DNA of 64,000 bases, from assembly GCA_905480645.1 (NCBI GenBank), contig CAJQRC010000010.1, positions 62,001 to 126,000 on the forward strand, written 5' to 3'. The notes under the pieces were generated by a model, which was not told the origin of the DNA, made no database searches, and saw nothing but the letters and a program-made list of their open reading frames with translations. The DNA comes from an uncultured Tateyamaria sp. (GTDB taxonomy: Bacteria; Pseudomonadota; Alphaproteobacteria; Rhodobacterales; Rhodobacteraceae). Numbering within the stretch: the stretch's first letter is position 1; the number at the start of each line of letters is the position of its first letter. Positions 53,036-62,351 of the stretch are shown piece by piece. The position numbers and the translations under genes are program-made.

Positions 53036-53170
53036 AGACCTACTCTAAGATTCGGATTGTGTTAAGGAACGTAGTGGGACTGTTGAGTGACGTCCACTAT
53101 CGGAAGTTATCTTTAACTTATTCAAAGGGATTAGCTTTTGGAAAAAGTAGCTAATTTGAAATTTTGGTGA

Positions 53171-53261
53171 GAGATTGACATCGACCCAAGCGGGGCTCGT
53201 TGCGGCTGCTTCCTTCCGGATCTGACCGAGTTGGCGAGGAGCTTGCCCGCGCCAACCTCTC
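53171..53261 (-). ncRNA. ffs: Bacterial signal recognition particle RNA (4.5S)
   Basis: On the minus strand the apical region reads GGTCAGATCCGGAAGGAAGC then AGCC, which is the universally conserved SRP RNA tetraloop and symmetric-loop region (GGTCAGGTCCGGAAGG in E. coli) with one change. Flanking arms can pair (AGGTTGGCGCGGG side against GAGCCCCGCTTGG side with bulges). The 5' end is taken seven bases after a good -10; the 3' end is approximate. Any reading frame through it is a false gene. Confidence 0.93.
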
Positions 53262-53267
53262 AAAACA

Positions 53268-53296
53268 TCCATAGTGGGCCTTTTGATTGCACGCAA
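53268..53296 (-). promoter_or_regulatory. Predicted promoter of ffs
   Basis: On the minus strand TTGCGT (53296-53291) and TATGGA (53273-53268) are 17 bases apart, and transcription would start near 53261, exactly where the RNA's first stem begins. Good spacing; moderate match to the -35 and -10 consensus. Confidence 0.65.
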
Positions 53297-53318
53297 GAGC
53301 TACAGATTTTTTAATCTA

Positions 53319-53353
53319 AAGTAGGAAATTAGAGAATATTTAATTTCCTACTT
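53319..53353. repeat. Perfect 13-bp inverted repeat between ffs and nudC
   Basis: AAGTAGGAAATTA pairs with TAATTTCCTACTT around a nine-base loop. It lies upstream of both the ffs promoter and the nudC start. It may be a terminator-like hairpin from convergent reading, a protein-binding site, or part of the nudC leader. Confidence 0.6.
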
Positions 53354-53421
53354 ACCCATTGCGCCGTGGATACACACATGCCAAGCGCAATGGACTTATT
53401 ATAATAACGGGGTTCTATGGA

Positions 53422-54390
53422 ATGCGCCATGCAGAGACAGTTACATTTGGAGGGTCAGGTTTAGATCGGGCCGCTGCAATTCGTACCGATAATGATAGAT
53501 TGAACGCTGCAAAAGTTCATCCAGACGCCCAAACGATAATCCTTTGGCGAGGAAAAGTTTTAATTAGGCAAGTCAGTCCTGCACATGTGATAAAATTACC
53601 TATGGATCATCCTGTCCTTACGGGATTTGAAACCAAGTTAATATTTTTAGGCGTAGAGGAGAACTCACCGAAGTTTGCGCATGATATTTCTGCTTGGGAA
53701 CCGGAGAGCCTAGATTTGGAGTTACTTGGTAGTTTTCTTGATCCGACTGAGCAGCGTCATCCTGCATTCTCGTCGTCAGAGGTTTTTGTAGAGTTGCGTC
53801 GTGTAATGACGTGGCTTACCCCGCGTGACGCCGAATTAGCTGCAACGGCTAAGGCAGTATTTGGATGGCATGAAAGTCATAAATTTTGTTCCAAATGTGG
53901 CGATAAAAATATTGTGACCCACGCTGGCTGGCAAAGTACGTGCCCATCTTGCAAAGCCCATCACTTTCCGCGAACAGACCCAGTGGTTATCATGTTGATT
54001 ACTCATTGTAATTCAGTATTGGTCGGTAGATCCCCTGGGTGGCCAGAAGGAATGTTCTCACTGTTGGCTGGCTTTGTGGAGCCGGGCGAAACATTAGAAG
54101 CTGCAGTGCGGCGTGAGGTATTAGAAGAAGTAGGTGTTGTAGTTGGTGCTGTAGAGTACTTAGCTAGCCAGCCATGGCCATTTCCTGCTTCGTTGATGTT
54201 TGGCTGTAAAGGTCGAGCCATAAGTCATGAAATCATCACTGATCCAACAGAGATTGAAGATGCAATGTGGATTACAAGGGAAGAAATGATAACAGTAGTT
54301 TCTGGTCAACATTCTAAAATACAGCCTGCTAGAAAAGGCGCAATCGCGCATTTTCTTATCCAAAATTGGCTATCTGATACTTTAAATTAA
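53422..54390 (+). CDS. nudC: NAD(+) diphosphatase / NADH pyrophosphatase (NudC)
   Basis: Nudix hydrolase of 322 residues that cleaves NADH to NMNH and AMP and removes NAD caps from RNA in characterised members. The zinc ribbon has C-x2-C pairs (FCSKCGDKN and CPSCKAH); the Nudix box is GFVEPGETLEAAVRREVLEE; and SQPWPFPASLM is the NADH-pyrophosphatase motif downstream of it. The start at 53422 gives the typical family N-terminus; upstream ATG in the frame at 53359 lacks a match. No strong ribosome site is seen. Confidence 0.93.
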   Translation: MRHAETVTFGGSGLDRAAAIRTDNDRLNAAKVHPDAQTIILWRGKVLIRQVSPAHVIKLPMDHPVLTGFETKLIFLGVEENSPKFAHDISAWEPESLDLELLGSFLDPTEQRHPAFSSSEVFVELRRVMTWLTPRDAELAATAKAVFGWHESHKFCSKCGDKNIVTHAGWQSTCPSCKAHHFPRTDPVVIMLITHCNSVLVGRSPGWPEGMFSLLAGFVEPGETLEAAVRREVLEEVGVVVGAVEYLASQPWPFPASLMFGCKGRAISHEIITDPTEIEDAMWITREEMITVVSGQHSKIQPARKGAIAHFLIQNWLSDTLN

Positions 54391-54756
54391 CTGAAGTAAA
54401 AGGTAATTTTTTCTCTAACCGGACTAACCCACCGAAGGAATTTTCTATTTTGAGTCCCACACCGCCCATTTATACTTTTAATTATGTGAACTCATGTTGG
54501 TTGTTTCCTAAAGTTGATATATTTTTTCTTTTATGTAAATCATTGTATTGCAGTTGATGTTTACGATGGTGGATCACACAAAGTCCCTTTGCTGAATGCC
54601 GATCGGGTAATATTGAGATACCGCATCAGATAAATACAGCATCTCGGTATTGAAGTTTGACCTTTTTTGCCTGTTACTAACAACCGCGTGTTACCACGAC
54701 TATAGTTTTTGAGACCTACACCAAAAATGTTGGGTCCCGTTTTAACTCTGTGTTAA
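54391..54756. other. 366-bp gap between converging nudC and pheA, no gene seen
   Basis: No open frame with family features and no tRNA. Only a weak ATACCG/CGGTAT inverted pair near 54620-54655 was noticed, with a loop too long to be convincing. Confidence 0.55.
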
Positions 54757-55587
54757 CTAACTTCGACCATCTGCAGCGGGATAAACCCCAAGTATATCCA
54801 ATTTGTTGGTGTAATGGTGTAGTTCTTCCAATGCCTGTGCAACGGCGGTATGGTTGGGATGTCCTTCTATGTCAGCATAGAACTGAGTAGCAGTAAACGT
54901 TCCCCCAACCATGTAACTTTCTAATTTGGTCATATTGATCCCGTTGGTCGCAAATCCACCCAAAACTTTGTACAATGCTGCCGGGATATTGCGAACTTCG
55001 AAAACAAAAGTCGTTATCATCTTTGGCGACCGTGCACTATGATCTGCTGTTGGAGACATAATTAAAAAACGCGTCGTGTTATGCAGCTGATCCTCAATAT
55101 TGTGAGACAAAACTTCTAATTTATGAATTTTAGCAGCCACTGAGGATGCTAAAATACCAATGCCTGTCTCACCTGTTTTTGAAATTTTAGCTGCCGCACC
55201 TGCACTGTCTGCTGCTGCTTCTGAAGTAATACCATGTGTGGTTAAAAATGTTTTAGCTTGAGGAAGTAAAACTAAATGCGCTCTTACATGTTTAATATCA
55301 CTAAGTCTTTGGCCTGGTATTGCCATAAGTGAGATGCGCACTCGTACAAAAGCTTCGTCTACAATGTGTAGACCACTTTCTGGCAACAGCCGATGGATGT
55401 CAGCTACGCGTCCATATGTTGTATTTTCGACGGGTAACATTGCCATATCAGCTCGCCCGTCTCGTACTGCATCGATAACATCTTCGAAAGTTGAGCAAGG
55501 GATAGGTTCTGCGCTGGGTCGTGCTTGGAGGCATGCCTCGTGACTGTAAGCGCCTAGGTCTCCTTGGAACGCAATTCTTTGCGACAT
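54757..55587 (-). CDS. pheA: Prephenate dehydratase
   Basis: Converts prephenate to phenylpyruvate in phenylalanine biosynthesis; 276 residues, monofunctional (no chorismate mutase domain). The catalytic domain is residues 1-185 with RIAFQGDLGAYSHEA, ADMAMLPVENTTYGRV and LSHNIEDQLHNTTRFLIM. The ACT regulatory domain follows at about 197-270 (NGINMTKLESYMV). The ATG at 55587 has GGGGAAAG ahead. It is divergent from the cytochrome c gene, 134 bases away, a pairing I associate with Rhodobacterales. Confidence 0.95.
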   Translation of the reverse strand: MSQRIAFQGDLGAYSHEACLQARPSAEPIPCSTFEDVIDAVRDGRADMAMLPVENTTYGRVADIHRLLPESGLHIVDEAFVRVRISLMAIPGQRLSDIKHVRAHLVLLPQAKTFLTTHGITSEAAADSAGAAAKISKTGETGIGILASSVAAKIHKLEVLSHNIEDQLHNTTRFLIMSPTADHSARSPKMITTFVFEVRNIPAALYKVLGGFATNGINMTKLESYMVGGTFTATQFYADIEGHPNHTAVAQALEELHHYTNKLDILGVYPAADGRS

Positions 55588-55721
55588 CTTACTTTCCCCG
55601 CGTTGTTTTACCCGAAAGGTTTTAAAGGGCGTTTGGTCGCGGTTACTATAGCTTGCCAGCAGGAAGGGGAAGCAATACATAGCCGACGGAGTTTTTTTGT
55701 TTTGATGAAAGTATAAACCGG

Positions 55722-56231
55722 ATGTTTGACACTATGACCTTTACCAAAATAGCTGGGAGCTTTTGTGGCGCACTATTAATACTGCTGCTTGGTAAGTGGG
55801 CTGCTGAAGAGTTGTATCACACTGGTGGTCATGGAGCGGAGCAGTCCTACGTCGTAGAAACTGGCGAAGAAGAGCTGGAGCCCGAGGAGGCTGTTGTACC
55901 GTTTGCCGAAGTTCTTGCATCGGCTGATATTGGTGATGGGGCAAAAATCTTTCGGAAATGTAGTGCTTGCCACAAGGTTGAGGCTGGGGCCAATGGAACA
56001 GGCCCGTACCTACATGGTGTCGTGGGACGAGATATTGCTTCAGTAGACACATTTGGATCCTATTCTGTGACATTGTCTGAAATGGACGGTGATTGGACGG
56101 CTGATAATTTAAATGCGTTTCTGGAAAACCCAAAGGTATGGGCCAAGGGAACATCTATGGGCTTTAATGGGTTAGACAAAGTTGAAGACCGTGCAGCGGT
56201 CATAGCTTATCTTGACAGTCTGGACGACTAA
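55722..56231 (+). CDS. Membrane-anchored class I cytochrome c (CycM type)
   Basis: Electron carrier of 169 residues. An uncleaved N-terminal anchor (about 9-24, IAGSFCGALLILLLGK) is followed by an acidic linker rich in Glu (48-58) and a cytochrome c domain. The haem site is C80-S-A-C83-H84 and the distal ligand is M146 in GTSMGFNG. Such anchored cytochromes link the bc1 complex to terminal oxidases in alphaproteobacteria. Either ATG at 55722 or 55734 may start it. Confidence 0.92.
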   Translation: MFDTMTFTKIAGSFCGALLILLLGKWAAEELYHTGGHGAEQSYVVETGEEELEPEEAVVPFAEVLASADIGDGAKIFRKCSACHKVEAGANGTGPYLHGVVGRDIASVDTFGSYSVTLSEMDGDWTADNLNAFLENPKVWAKGTSMGFNGLDKVEDRAAVIAYLDSLDD

Positions 56232-56426
56232 TTTTACCGCACCTGTCAACTCAAGGGCCTCGTCTACCACCCGGGTGTAAGTTTACTGTCTTATGCATTG
56301 ATGTTACATCCTGCTCACGGTTGCGGCATTACGATCACTTTTTCTTAAGTTGCATCTTGGAGATTGCCGTCGTTAGCTTAAATTAGTCTAACAGGTGATG
56401 TCGCCCGCTCTAAAGAGGAAACTCCA

Positions 56427-58379
56427 ATGCACCTAATCCAACCACGCAACTGCGTCCACTTCCGTGTTGAAACGATGAGAAGAAAATTCTTGATATGGTG
56501 GGGTCTTAGCTGCTTAGGGCTTTTGTTAAGCTTTTTTGCTGCAACAAGTGTTCATGCTGACAGCCACGATGCAAAAATCTCGGCGCACGGATACTCATTC
56601 TATGGTGATTTAAAATATTCAGAAGATTTCGAGCATTTTGATTATGTCAATCCTGATGCGCCAAAGGGTGGTGAAATTGCTCTTGGTACAGTTGGTACTT
56701 TTGATTCGATGCACCCGTACACTCGAAAGGGTCGGGCGGGTGCGTTATCGTCATCAATTTATGAGAGTTTGTTGGGTAGTGGTGTAAATGGGACCGCGGC
56801 TCCGGCAGATGTTTATGGAGAGTATTACGGCTTATTAGCAGAGCGGCTTGAATATGATGATGATAAAAACTGGGTTATTTTTTACATGCGCCCGGAAGCG
56901 CGTTTCTCAGACGGAACACCTGTTACGGCCCATGACATTGCGTTCAGTCATAACTTATTACTTGATGAGGGTCTGAAATCCTACGCGGACGCGGTACGTC
57001 AGCGCATTCCAAAGGTTGAAGTGCTGGACGACCATACTATCAAATTTTATTTTTCTGAAGGTATTTCGCGGCGATCATTAATCGATCAGGTTGGGTTTGT
57101 GCCTGCTTGGTCCGAAAAATGGTATCGGGAAACAGGAGCTGGCTTAGATGAAAGTCGGTTAGATATTTCGCCAGGATCTGGCCCCTATATGGTTGACACG
57201 GTAGATGTGAATAGAAGGGTAGTATATAAACGAAATCCAGATTATTGGGCAAATAATCTGCCCTTCAACGTTGGCCGAAACAATTTTGACTCGATCCGAA
57301 TAGAATATTTCGGCGATGCGGAAGCTGCCTTTCAAGCGTTTTTAGCTGGTGAGTTTACTTTTAGAACAGAAAACGATTCTAAGAAATGGGCGACTGGATA
57401 CGATAATCCTAAAGTGCGCGATGGAGCGATTAAAAAGGCAGAATTTCCTGATGGGTCACCTCCAACGCCATCCGGTATCGTCTTCAATCTAATGCGACCA
57501 CAACTGAAAGATCGACGTGTTCGCGAGGCCATTGCAATGGCCTATAATTTTGAGTGGACAAATGCATCGCTTCAATATGGTTTATTCAAACAGCGCGCAT
57601 CCTTCACACAAGATACCCCGCTAATGGCCACTGGTATACCGAAAGGTGGCGAGTTGAAGCTTCTGAAATCTTTAGGCGATCTTGTTCCGGTGGACATATT
57701 AACCCAAGATGCACGTGTCCCGCACAGTTCAAATGAAGCACGGCTTTTTGATCGCCGTAATGCTCGTAAAGCAATGGCCTTGTTAGACGACGCTGGCTGG
57801 TTAGTCGCCGATGACGGCATTCGGCGTAACAGCGAGGGAGAAATTTTATCTTTAAACTATTTATTTAATTCATCTTCGCCTGACACTTTAAGTGGTGCGA
57901 TGGAAAACTTTGTGGCTAATGTAAGAAAACTGGGTGTTGAAGTTGAGTTTGAAAAGGTGGACTCCTCACAATACACGTCGCGCGAACGAGACCGCGATTA
58001 TGATCTAGTTTATGATTCATATTCAGCGTTTTTGGGCACTGGTACTGGCCTTATGCAACGGTTTGGTTCTGAAGCGGCTGAGTTTTCACTATTCAATCCC
58101 GCCGGTTTGGCCAGCCCACTTGTCGATGCTATCATTGAAGCATCTCTTAATGCCAAAACTCGAGCCGATGAGGAGGCGTCTTTGATGGCTCTTGATCGTG
58201 CATTACGGTATGAGTTTATTATGATCCCTGTCTGGTACAACCCTTCTTATTGGGTTGCTTACTATGATATATTTGAGCACCCAAAATCTATTCCACCTTA
58301 TGAACTAGGTCAGCTTGATTTCTGGTGGTATAATGAAGAAAAGGCTGCAGGTCTTAAAGCCTCAGGCGCATTGAGGTAG
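56427..58379 (+). CDS. yejA: Peptide ABC importer substrate-binding protein (YejA-like)
   Basis: Periplasmic family 5 binding protein of 650 residues, in the size range of YejA, which in enterobacteria takes up peptides such as microcin C. The signal peptide is [20 protein letters not shown] with cleavage likely after VHA. The mature part has the oligopeptide-binding features [20 protein letters not shown] and [18 protein letters not shown]. The ATG at 56427 has GAGG upstream but adds 16 residues before the usual MRRKF start; both are possible. The permeases and ATPase follow in order. Confidence 0.9.
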   Translation: MHLIQPRNCVHFRVETMRRKFLIWWGLSCLGLLLSFFAATSVHADSHDAKISAHGYSFYGDLKYSEDFEHFDYVNPDAPKGGEIALGTVGTFDSMHPYTRKGRAGALSSSIYESLLGSGVNGTAAPADVYGEYYGLLAERLEYDDDKNWVIFYMRPEARFSDGTPVTAHDIAFSHNLLLDEGLKSYADAVRQRIPKVEVLDDHTIKFYFSEGISRRSLIDQVGFVPAWSEKWYRETGAGLDESRLDISPGSGPYMVDTVDVNRRVVYKRNPDYWANNLPFNVGRNNFDSIRIEYFGDAEAAFQAFLAGEFTFRTENDSKKWATGYDNPKVRDGAIKKAEFPDGSPPTPSGIVFNLMRPQLKDRRVREAIAMAYNFEWTNASLQYGLFKQRASFTQDTPLMATGIPKGGELKLLKSLGDLVPVDILTQDARVPHSSNEARLFDRRNARKAMALLDDAGWLVADDGIRRNSEGEILSLNYLFNSSSPDTLSGAMENFVANVRKLGVEVEFEKVDSSQYTSRERDRDYDLVYDSYSAFLGTGTGLMQRFGSEAAEFSLFNPAGLASPLVDAIIEASLNAKTRADEEASLMALDRALRYEFIMIPVWYNPSYWVAYYDIFEHPKSIPPYELGQLDFWWYNEEKAAGLKASGALR

Positions 58380-58383
58380 ACGC

Positions 58384-59475
58384 GTGGGTCCCTATATCCT
58401 CCGGAGATTGCTCTTGGTCATACCAACCCTGTTAGGCATCTTGTTGGTTAACTTCACTCTGACGCAGTTTGTACCGGGAGGACCAGTTGAACAGGCAATC
58501 GCGCGCGCGCAGGGTGGTGGTGACGTTTTTGGCGGTTTTGCAGGTGGTAATAACGATGCTGGTGCGGATGAATTGAATACTGCCTCTGATAGCACTTATG
58601 TGGGAGCGCGTGGTCTACCGCCAGAGTTTGTGGAAGAATTGAAAAAAGAGTTTGGGTTTGACAAACCACCATTTCAGCGTTTTCTAAACATGGTATGGAA
58701 CTACGTACGATTTGATTTTGGAGAAAGTTATTTCAGATCGATCTCGGTCATAGAACTTGTCAAAGAAAAGCTACCCGTGTCGATCACTTTAGGGCTTTGG
58801 TCCACGATTATTGCATATTTGGTGTCAATTCCTCTTGGTATCAGTAAAGCTGTGAAAGACGGGACACCCTTTGACACGTGGACCAGCGGGGCGATTATTG
58901 CAGCATATGCAATTCCTAGCTTCTTATTTGCAATTTTGCTGCTCGTTTTGTTTGCGGGAGGTACGTATTGGCAGATTTTCCCATTGCGAGGCCTTACCTC
59001 AGATAATTTTGAGGAATTGAATGCTTGGGGTAAAGTGACGGATTACTTATGGCATATAACCTTGCCTGTTTTAGCAGGAACAATTGGCGCTTTTGCAACA
59101 CTGACACTGCTTACTAAAAATAGCTTTTTAGATGAAATAAAAAAACTTTATGTTATGACGGCACGCGCCAAAGGTTTATCAGAGCGATCTGTTCTCTATG
59201 GGCACGTCTTTCGTAATGCAATGCTAATCGTGATTGCAGGATTTCCCGCCGTATTCATAGGCGTTTTCTTCGGGGGCTCTCTGATTATTGAAACAATTTT
59301 TAGCCTTGATGGTTTAGGACGTTTGGGTTTTGAAGCCGCTGTTGCGAGAGATTATCCGATTGTTTTTGGGACGCTGTACATCTTTGGACTTATGGGTTTA
59401 CTCGTTGGTATCCTTTCTGACCTGATGTATGTGGCTGTTGACCCTCGTATTGATTTTGAACGAAGGGAAGGCTGA
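58384..59475 (+). CDS. yejB: Peptide ABC importer permease (YejB-like)
   Basis: Inner-membrane permease of 363 residues, starting with GTG. It has five to six helices, a long periplasmic Gly-rich insert after helix 1 ([18 protein letters not shown]) typical of YejB, and the EAA region [20 protein letters not shown] (about 259-278). It begins four bases after the yejA stop and its stop overlaps the yejE start (TGATG), so the genes are coupled. Confidence 0.92.
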   Translation: MGPYILRRLLLVIPTLLGILLVNFTLTQFVPGGPVEQAIARAQGGGDVFGGFAGGNNDAGADELNTASDSTYVGARGLPPEFVEELKKEFGFDKPPFQRFLNMVWNYVRFDFGESYFRSISVIELVKEKLPVSITLGLWSTIIAYLVSIPLGISKAVKDGTPFDTWTSGAIIAAYAIPSFLFAILLLVLFAGGTYWQIFPLRGLTSDNFEELNAWGKVTDYLWHITLPVLAGTIGAFATLTLLTKNSFLDEIKKLYVMTARAKGLSERSVLYGHVFRNAMLIVIAGFPAVFIGVFFGGSLIIETIFSLDGLGRLGFEAAVARDYPIVFGTLYIFGLMGLLVGILSDLMYVAVDPRIDFERREG

Positions 59476-60581
59476 TGTCATTTTCTGCCTTAAATCAACG
59501 TCGATGGCGTAACTTTCGTCGAAATAGGCGCGCTTTTTGGTCGCTATGGATTTTTACAATCCTTTTTGGAATGAGTTTGTCTGCTGAATTTATAGCCTAT
59601 GATAAACCAATTCTGCTTAGCTATCGAGGTGATCTTTATGCTCCAATCTGGAATTTTTATGCAGAAACAGATTTCGGTGGTGATTTTCAGACTGAGGCAT
59701 CTTACCGTGACATTGAGGTCAAGTGTTTGATTTTATCTGGGGGTTTGGATGCCTGCTTTGATGATCCGGTAGCAGTTATTGAGGACGCTAAAGACGGTAC
59801 TGTTGAGGATGAATTAATTTATAAAGGCTGGATGATTTGGCCGTTAATACCCTACAGTTTTGATACGGCTGTTGATAGGCTTGGCGCCGCGCCACTTCCC
59901 CCAAATAGTGAAAATCTCCTTGGGACGGATGGTACAAAAAGGGACGTAATGGCGCGCGTAATTCACGGATTCAGATTATCTGTTCTTTTTACTCTTATTG
60001 TTACTGGGGCGTCTGCAATCATTGGAGTAATTGCCGGGGCTGTGCAGGGATATTTTGGTGGTCGTACGGACCTCATTTTTCAACGTGTGATAGAGATATG
60101 GTCCTCTACGCCGAGCTTATATGTGATAATCATCATGTTTGCTATTTTGGGACGAAGTTTCTGGTTACTTGTTTTTCTACTTATTCTTTTTGGATGGACT
60201 GGCCTTGTTGGTGTTGTTAGGGCAGAATTCTTGAGAGCTCGTAATTTGGAATATGTTAGGGCTGCTCGCGCGCTTGGGGTTGGGAACGTAACGATCATGT
60301 TTCGTCACATGTTGCCAAATGCGATGGTGGCGACTTTAACGATGTTACCCTTCATCATAACGGGCACCATTTCATCCCTCGCTGTTCTTGACTTTCTTGG
60401 TTTTGGTTTGCCTTCTTCAGCACCTTCCTTGGGAGAGTTAACGTTGCAGGCAAAACAAAACCTACAAGCTCCATGGTTAGCTTTTACTGCCTTTAGTGTC
60501 TTCGCTGTCATGTTGAGTCTTTTGATTTTTATTTTTGAAGGTGTTCGGGATGCATTTGATCCAAGGAAGACATTTTCATGA
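59475..60581 (+). CDS. yejE: Peptide ABC importer permease (YejE-like)
   Basis: Second permease, 368 residues. It has the N-terminal helix, then a long periplasmic segment of about 110 residues (YDKPILLSYRGDLYAPIW onward) that marks YejE, followed by GTDGTKRDVMARVIHGFRLS and the EAA region RAARALGVGNVTIMFRHMLP. Overlaps yejF by ATGA. Pairs with YejB. Confidence 0.92.
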   Translation: MSFSALNQRRWRNFRRNRRAFWSLWIFTILFGMSLSAEFIAYDKPILLSYRGDLYAPIWNFYAETDFGGDFQTEASYRDIEVKCLILSGGLDACFDDPVAVIEDAKDGTVEDELIYKGWMIWPLIPYSFDTAVDRLGAAPLPPNSENLLGTDGTKRDVMARVIHGFRLSVLFTLIVTGASAIIGVIAGAVQGYFGGRTDLIFQRVIEIWSSTPSLYVIIIMFAILGRSFWLLVFLLILFGWTGLVGVVRAEFLRARNLEYVRAARALGVGNVTIMFRHMLPNAMVATLTMLPFIITGTISSLAVLDFLGFGLPSSAPSLGELTLQAKQNLQAPWLAFTAFSVFAVMLSLLIFIFEGVRDAFDPRKTFS

Positions 60582-62158
60582 AATCTCGGCTTGAGGTAAA
60601 AGATTTACGGGTTTGTTTTCGGCAAGATGGAAAGTTTACAGAAGCGGTTAAAGGTGTGTCGTTTTCTGTTGGCCTAGGTGAAACAGTAGCGCTTGTAGGT
60701 GAATCTGGTTCAGGAAAATCTGTTTCTGCACTCTCCACTGTTTCACTGTTGGGCGACAGTGCTACAGTATCTGGATCTGTAACCTACGCTGGTCAACAAA
60801 TGATTGGTGCTGATGAAAAATTGTTACGCAAAGTGCGTGGTAATGATGTCTCGTTTATTTTTCAAGAACCAATGACGTCACTTAATCCTTTGCATACAAT
60901 TGAAAAGCAGCTTGGAGAAAGTCTTGCTCTGCATCAAGGAATTGCGGGCAATCAGTCCCGTAGTTTAATTTTAGAGCTATTAAACAAAGTTGGAATTCGT
61001 GAAGCTGAAACCCGCCTGAATGCCTATCCACATCAACTGTCCGGCGGTCAGCGACAACGCGTGATGATTGCAATGGCCTTGGCTAATAAACCTGATGTGT
61101 TGATTGCGGACGAGCCAACCACAGCACTCGATGTCACAATTCAAGCCCAAATTCTTGATTTGTTGGTCGAACTTAAGAATACTGAAAACATGGGTCTACT
61201 GTTCATTACCCATGACTTAGGAATAGTGAGACGCATAGCGGATACTGTTTGTGTAATGCAAAACGGGTTGATCGTAGAGGCGGGTCCTGTGGATAAGGTT
61301 TTTGATTATCCGCAGCATTCTTATACACAAAAGTTACTTGCAGCAGAGCCCTCTGGACAGCCAGATCCTATCCCAACTGGAGCAGGGATTATTGCAGCGG
61401 CAGAACATTTGAAAGTATGGTTTCCTATTACAGCTGGCCTGCTCCGAAGAACGGTTGGCCATGTACAAGCAGTAAATGACGCAAATTTTGAGCTACGTGT
61501 GGGTGAGACTGTTGGGATCGTTGGTGAAAGTGGATCAGGCAAGACTACCTTAGCCTTAGCAGTCATGAGACTGATACCGTCAGAAGGGCGCGTTATCTAT
61601 ATGGGACAAGATATCCGTGACTGGTCAGTTAGTGAGTTGCGGCGCTTGCGTAAAGATATGCAAATTGTATTCCAAGATCCTTTCGGATCACTTAGCCCCC
61701 GTATGACCTGCATGCAGATAATTGCTGAAGGTCTAGGTGTGCACGGTGTTGAAGATGGGCGACCGGTGCGAGACGCAGTTTCAGAAGTTATGCTCGAGAC
61801 TGGGCTAGACCCAACCACAATGGATCGATATCCACACGAATTTTCAGGGGGGCAACGACAACGTATTGCAATCGCAAGAGCTATGGTTTTACGCCCTAAG
61901 TTGGTGGTTCTGGACGAGCCTACTTCTGCACTCGATATGACAGTTCAGGTGCAGATTGTTGAGCTGTTGCGCGGTTTGCAACGAAAATATGGGCTCGCAT
62001 TTTTGTTTATCAGCCACGACTTGAAGGTTGTTCGCGCTATGAGCCATAAAGTACTTGTGATGAAACAAGGTGATATTGTAGAACAAGGCTCTGCAGAAGA
62101 CCTATTTGAACGTCCTCAGACAGATTATACACGCCTTTTGCTTCAAGCAACACATTAG
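60578..62158 (+). CDS. yejF: Peptide ABC importer, fused double ATPase (YejF-like)
   Basis: Two ABC ATPase domains in one polypeptide of 526 residues. Domain 1 (about 1-265) has Walker A GESGSGKS, signature LSGGQRQRVMIAMAL, Walker B VLIADEPTTALD and THD. Domain 2 (about 270-526) has GESGSGKT, FSGGQRQRIAIARAM, LVVLDEPTSALD and SHD. Both sites look fully active. Fused ATPases are usual for YejF. It closes the operon; the first domain Walker A begins near residue 40. Confidence 0.94.
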   Translation: MKSRLEVKDLRVCFRQDGKFTEAVKGVSFSVGLGETVALVGESGSGKSVSALSTVSLLGDSATVSGSVTYAGQQMIGADEKLLRKVRGNDVSFIFQEPMTSLNPLHTIEKQLGESLALHQGIAGNQSRSLILELLNKVGIREAETRLNAYPHQLSGGQRQRVMIAMALANKPDVLIADEPTTALDVTIQAQILDLLVELKNTENMGLLFITHDLGIVRRIADTVCVMQNGLIVEAGPVDKVFDYPQHSYTQKLLAAEPSGQPDPIPTGAGIIAAAEHLKVWFPITAGLLRRTVGHVQAVNDANFELRVGETVGIVGESGSGKTTLALAVMRLIPSEGRVIYMGQDIRDWSVSELRRLRKDMQIVFQDPFGSLSPRMTCMQIIAEGLGVHGVEDGRPVRDAVSEVMLETGLDPTTMDRYPHEFSGGQRQRIAIARAMVLRPKLVVLDEPTSALDMTVQVQIVELLRGLQRKYGLAFLFISHDLKVVRAMSHKVLVMKQGDIVEQGSAEDLFERPQTDYTRLLLQATH

Positions 62159-62351
62159 CAATTGAGGAGTTATGTAAGCTGTAATCATGCCTGTTGTACC
62201 GTTTTTAACAAGCAGGATTGGTATTGTTTTGAATTAAGCTGACTTAAATTATTCCGTAATGAACATTTAGACAGTCCTTTTATCATAATTGATTGACTGC
62301 ATCATCTAGTGGCTTCGGGCATAGTACTCTGGCCAAAAGTTTCAAATAATT

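Noticed and set aside
53045-53296. Minus-strand open frame of 83 codons across the SRP RNA
   Set aside because: It covers the highly conserved ffs sequence; the peptide is a by-product of the RNA.
54620-54655. ATACCG/CGGTAT inverted pair as a terminator between nudC and pheA
   Set aside because: Only six pairs with a loop of more than 20 bases and no T run.
62190-62216. CCTGTTG/CAAGCAGG repeat after yejF as a terminator
   Set aside because: The stem needs a bulge and no T run follows.
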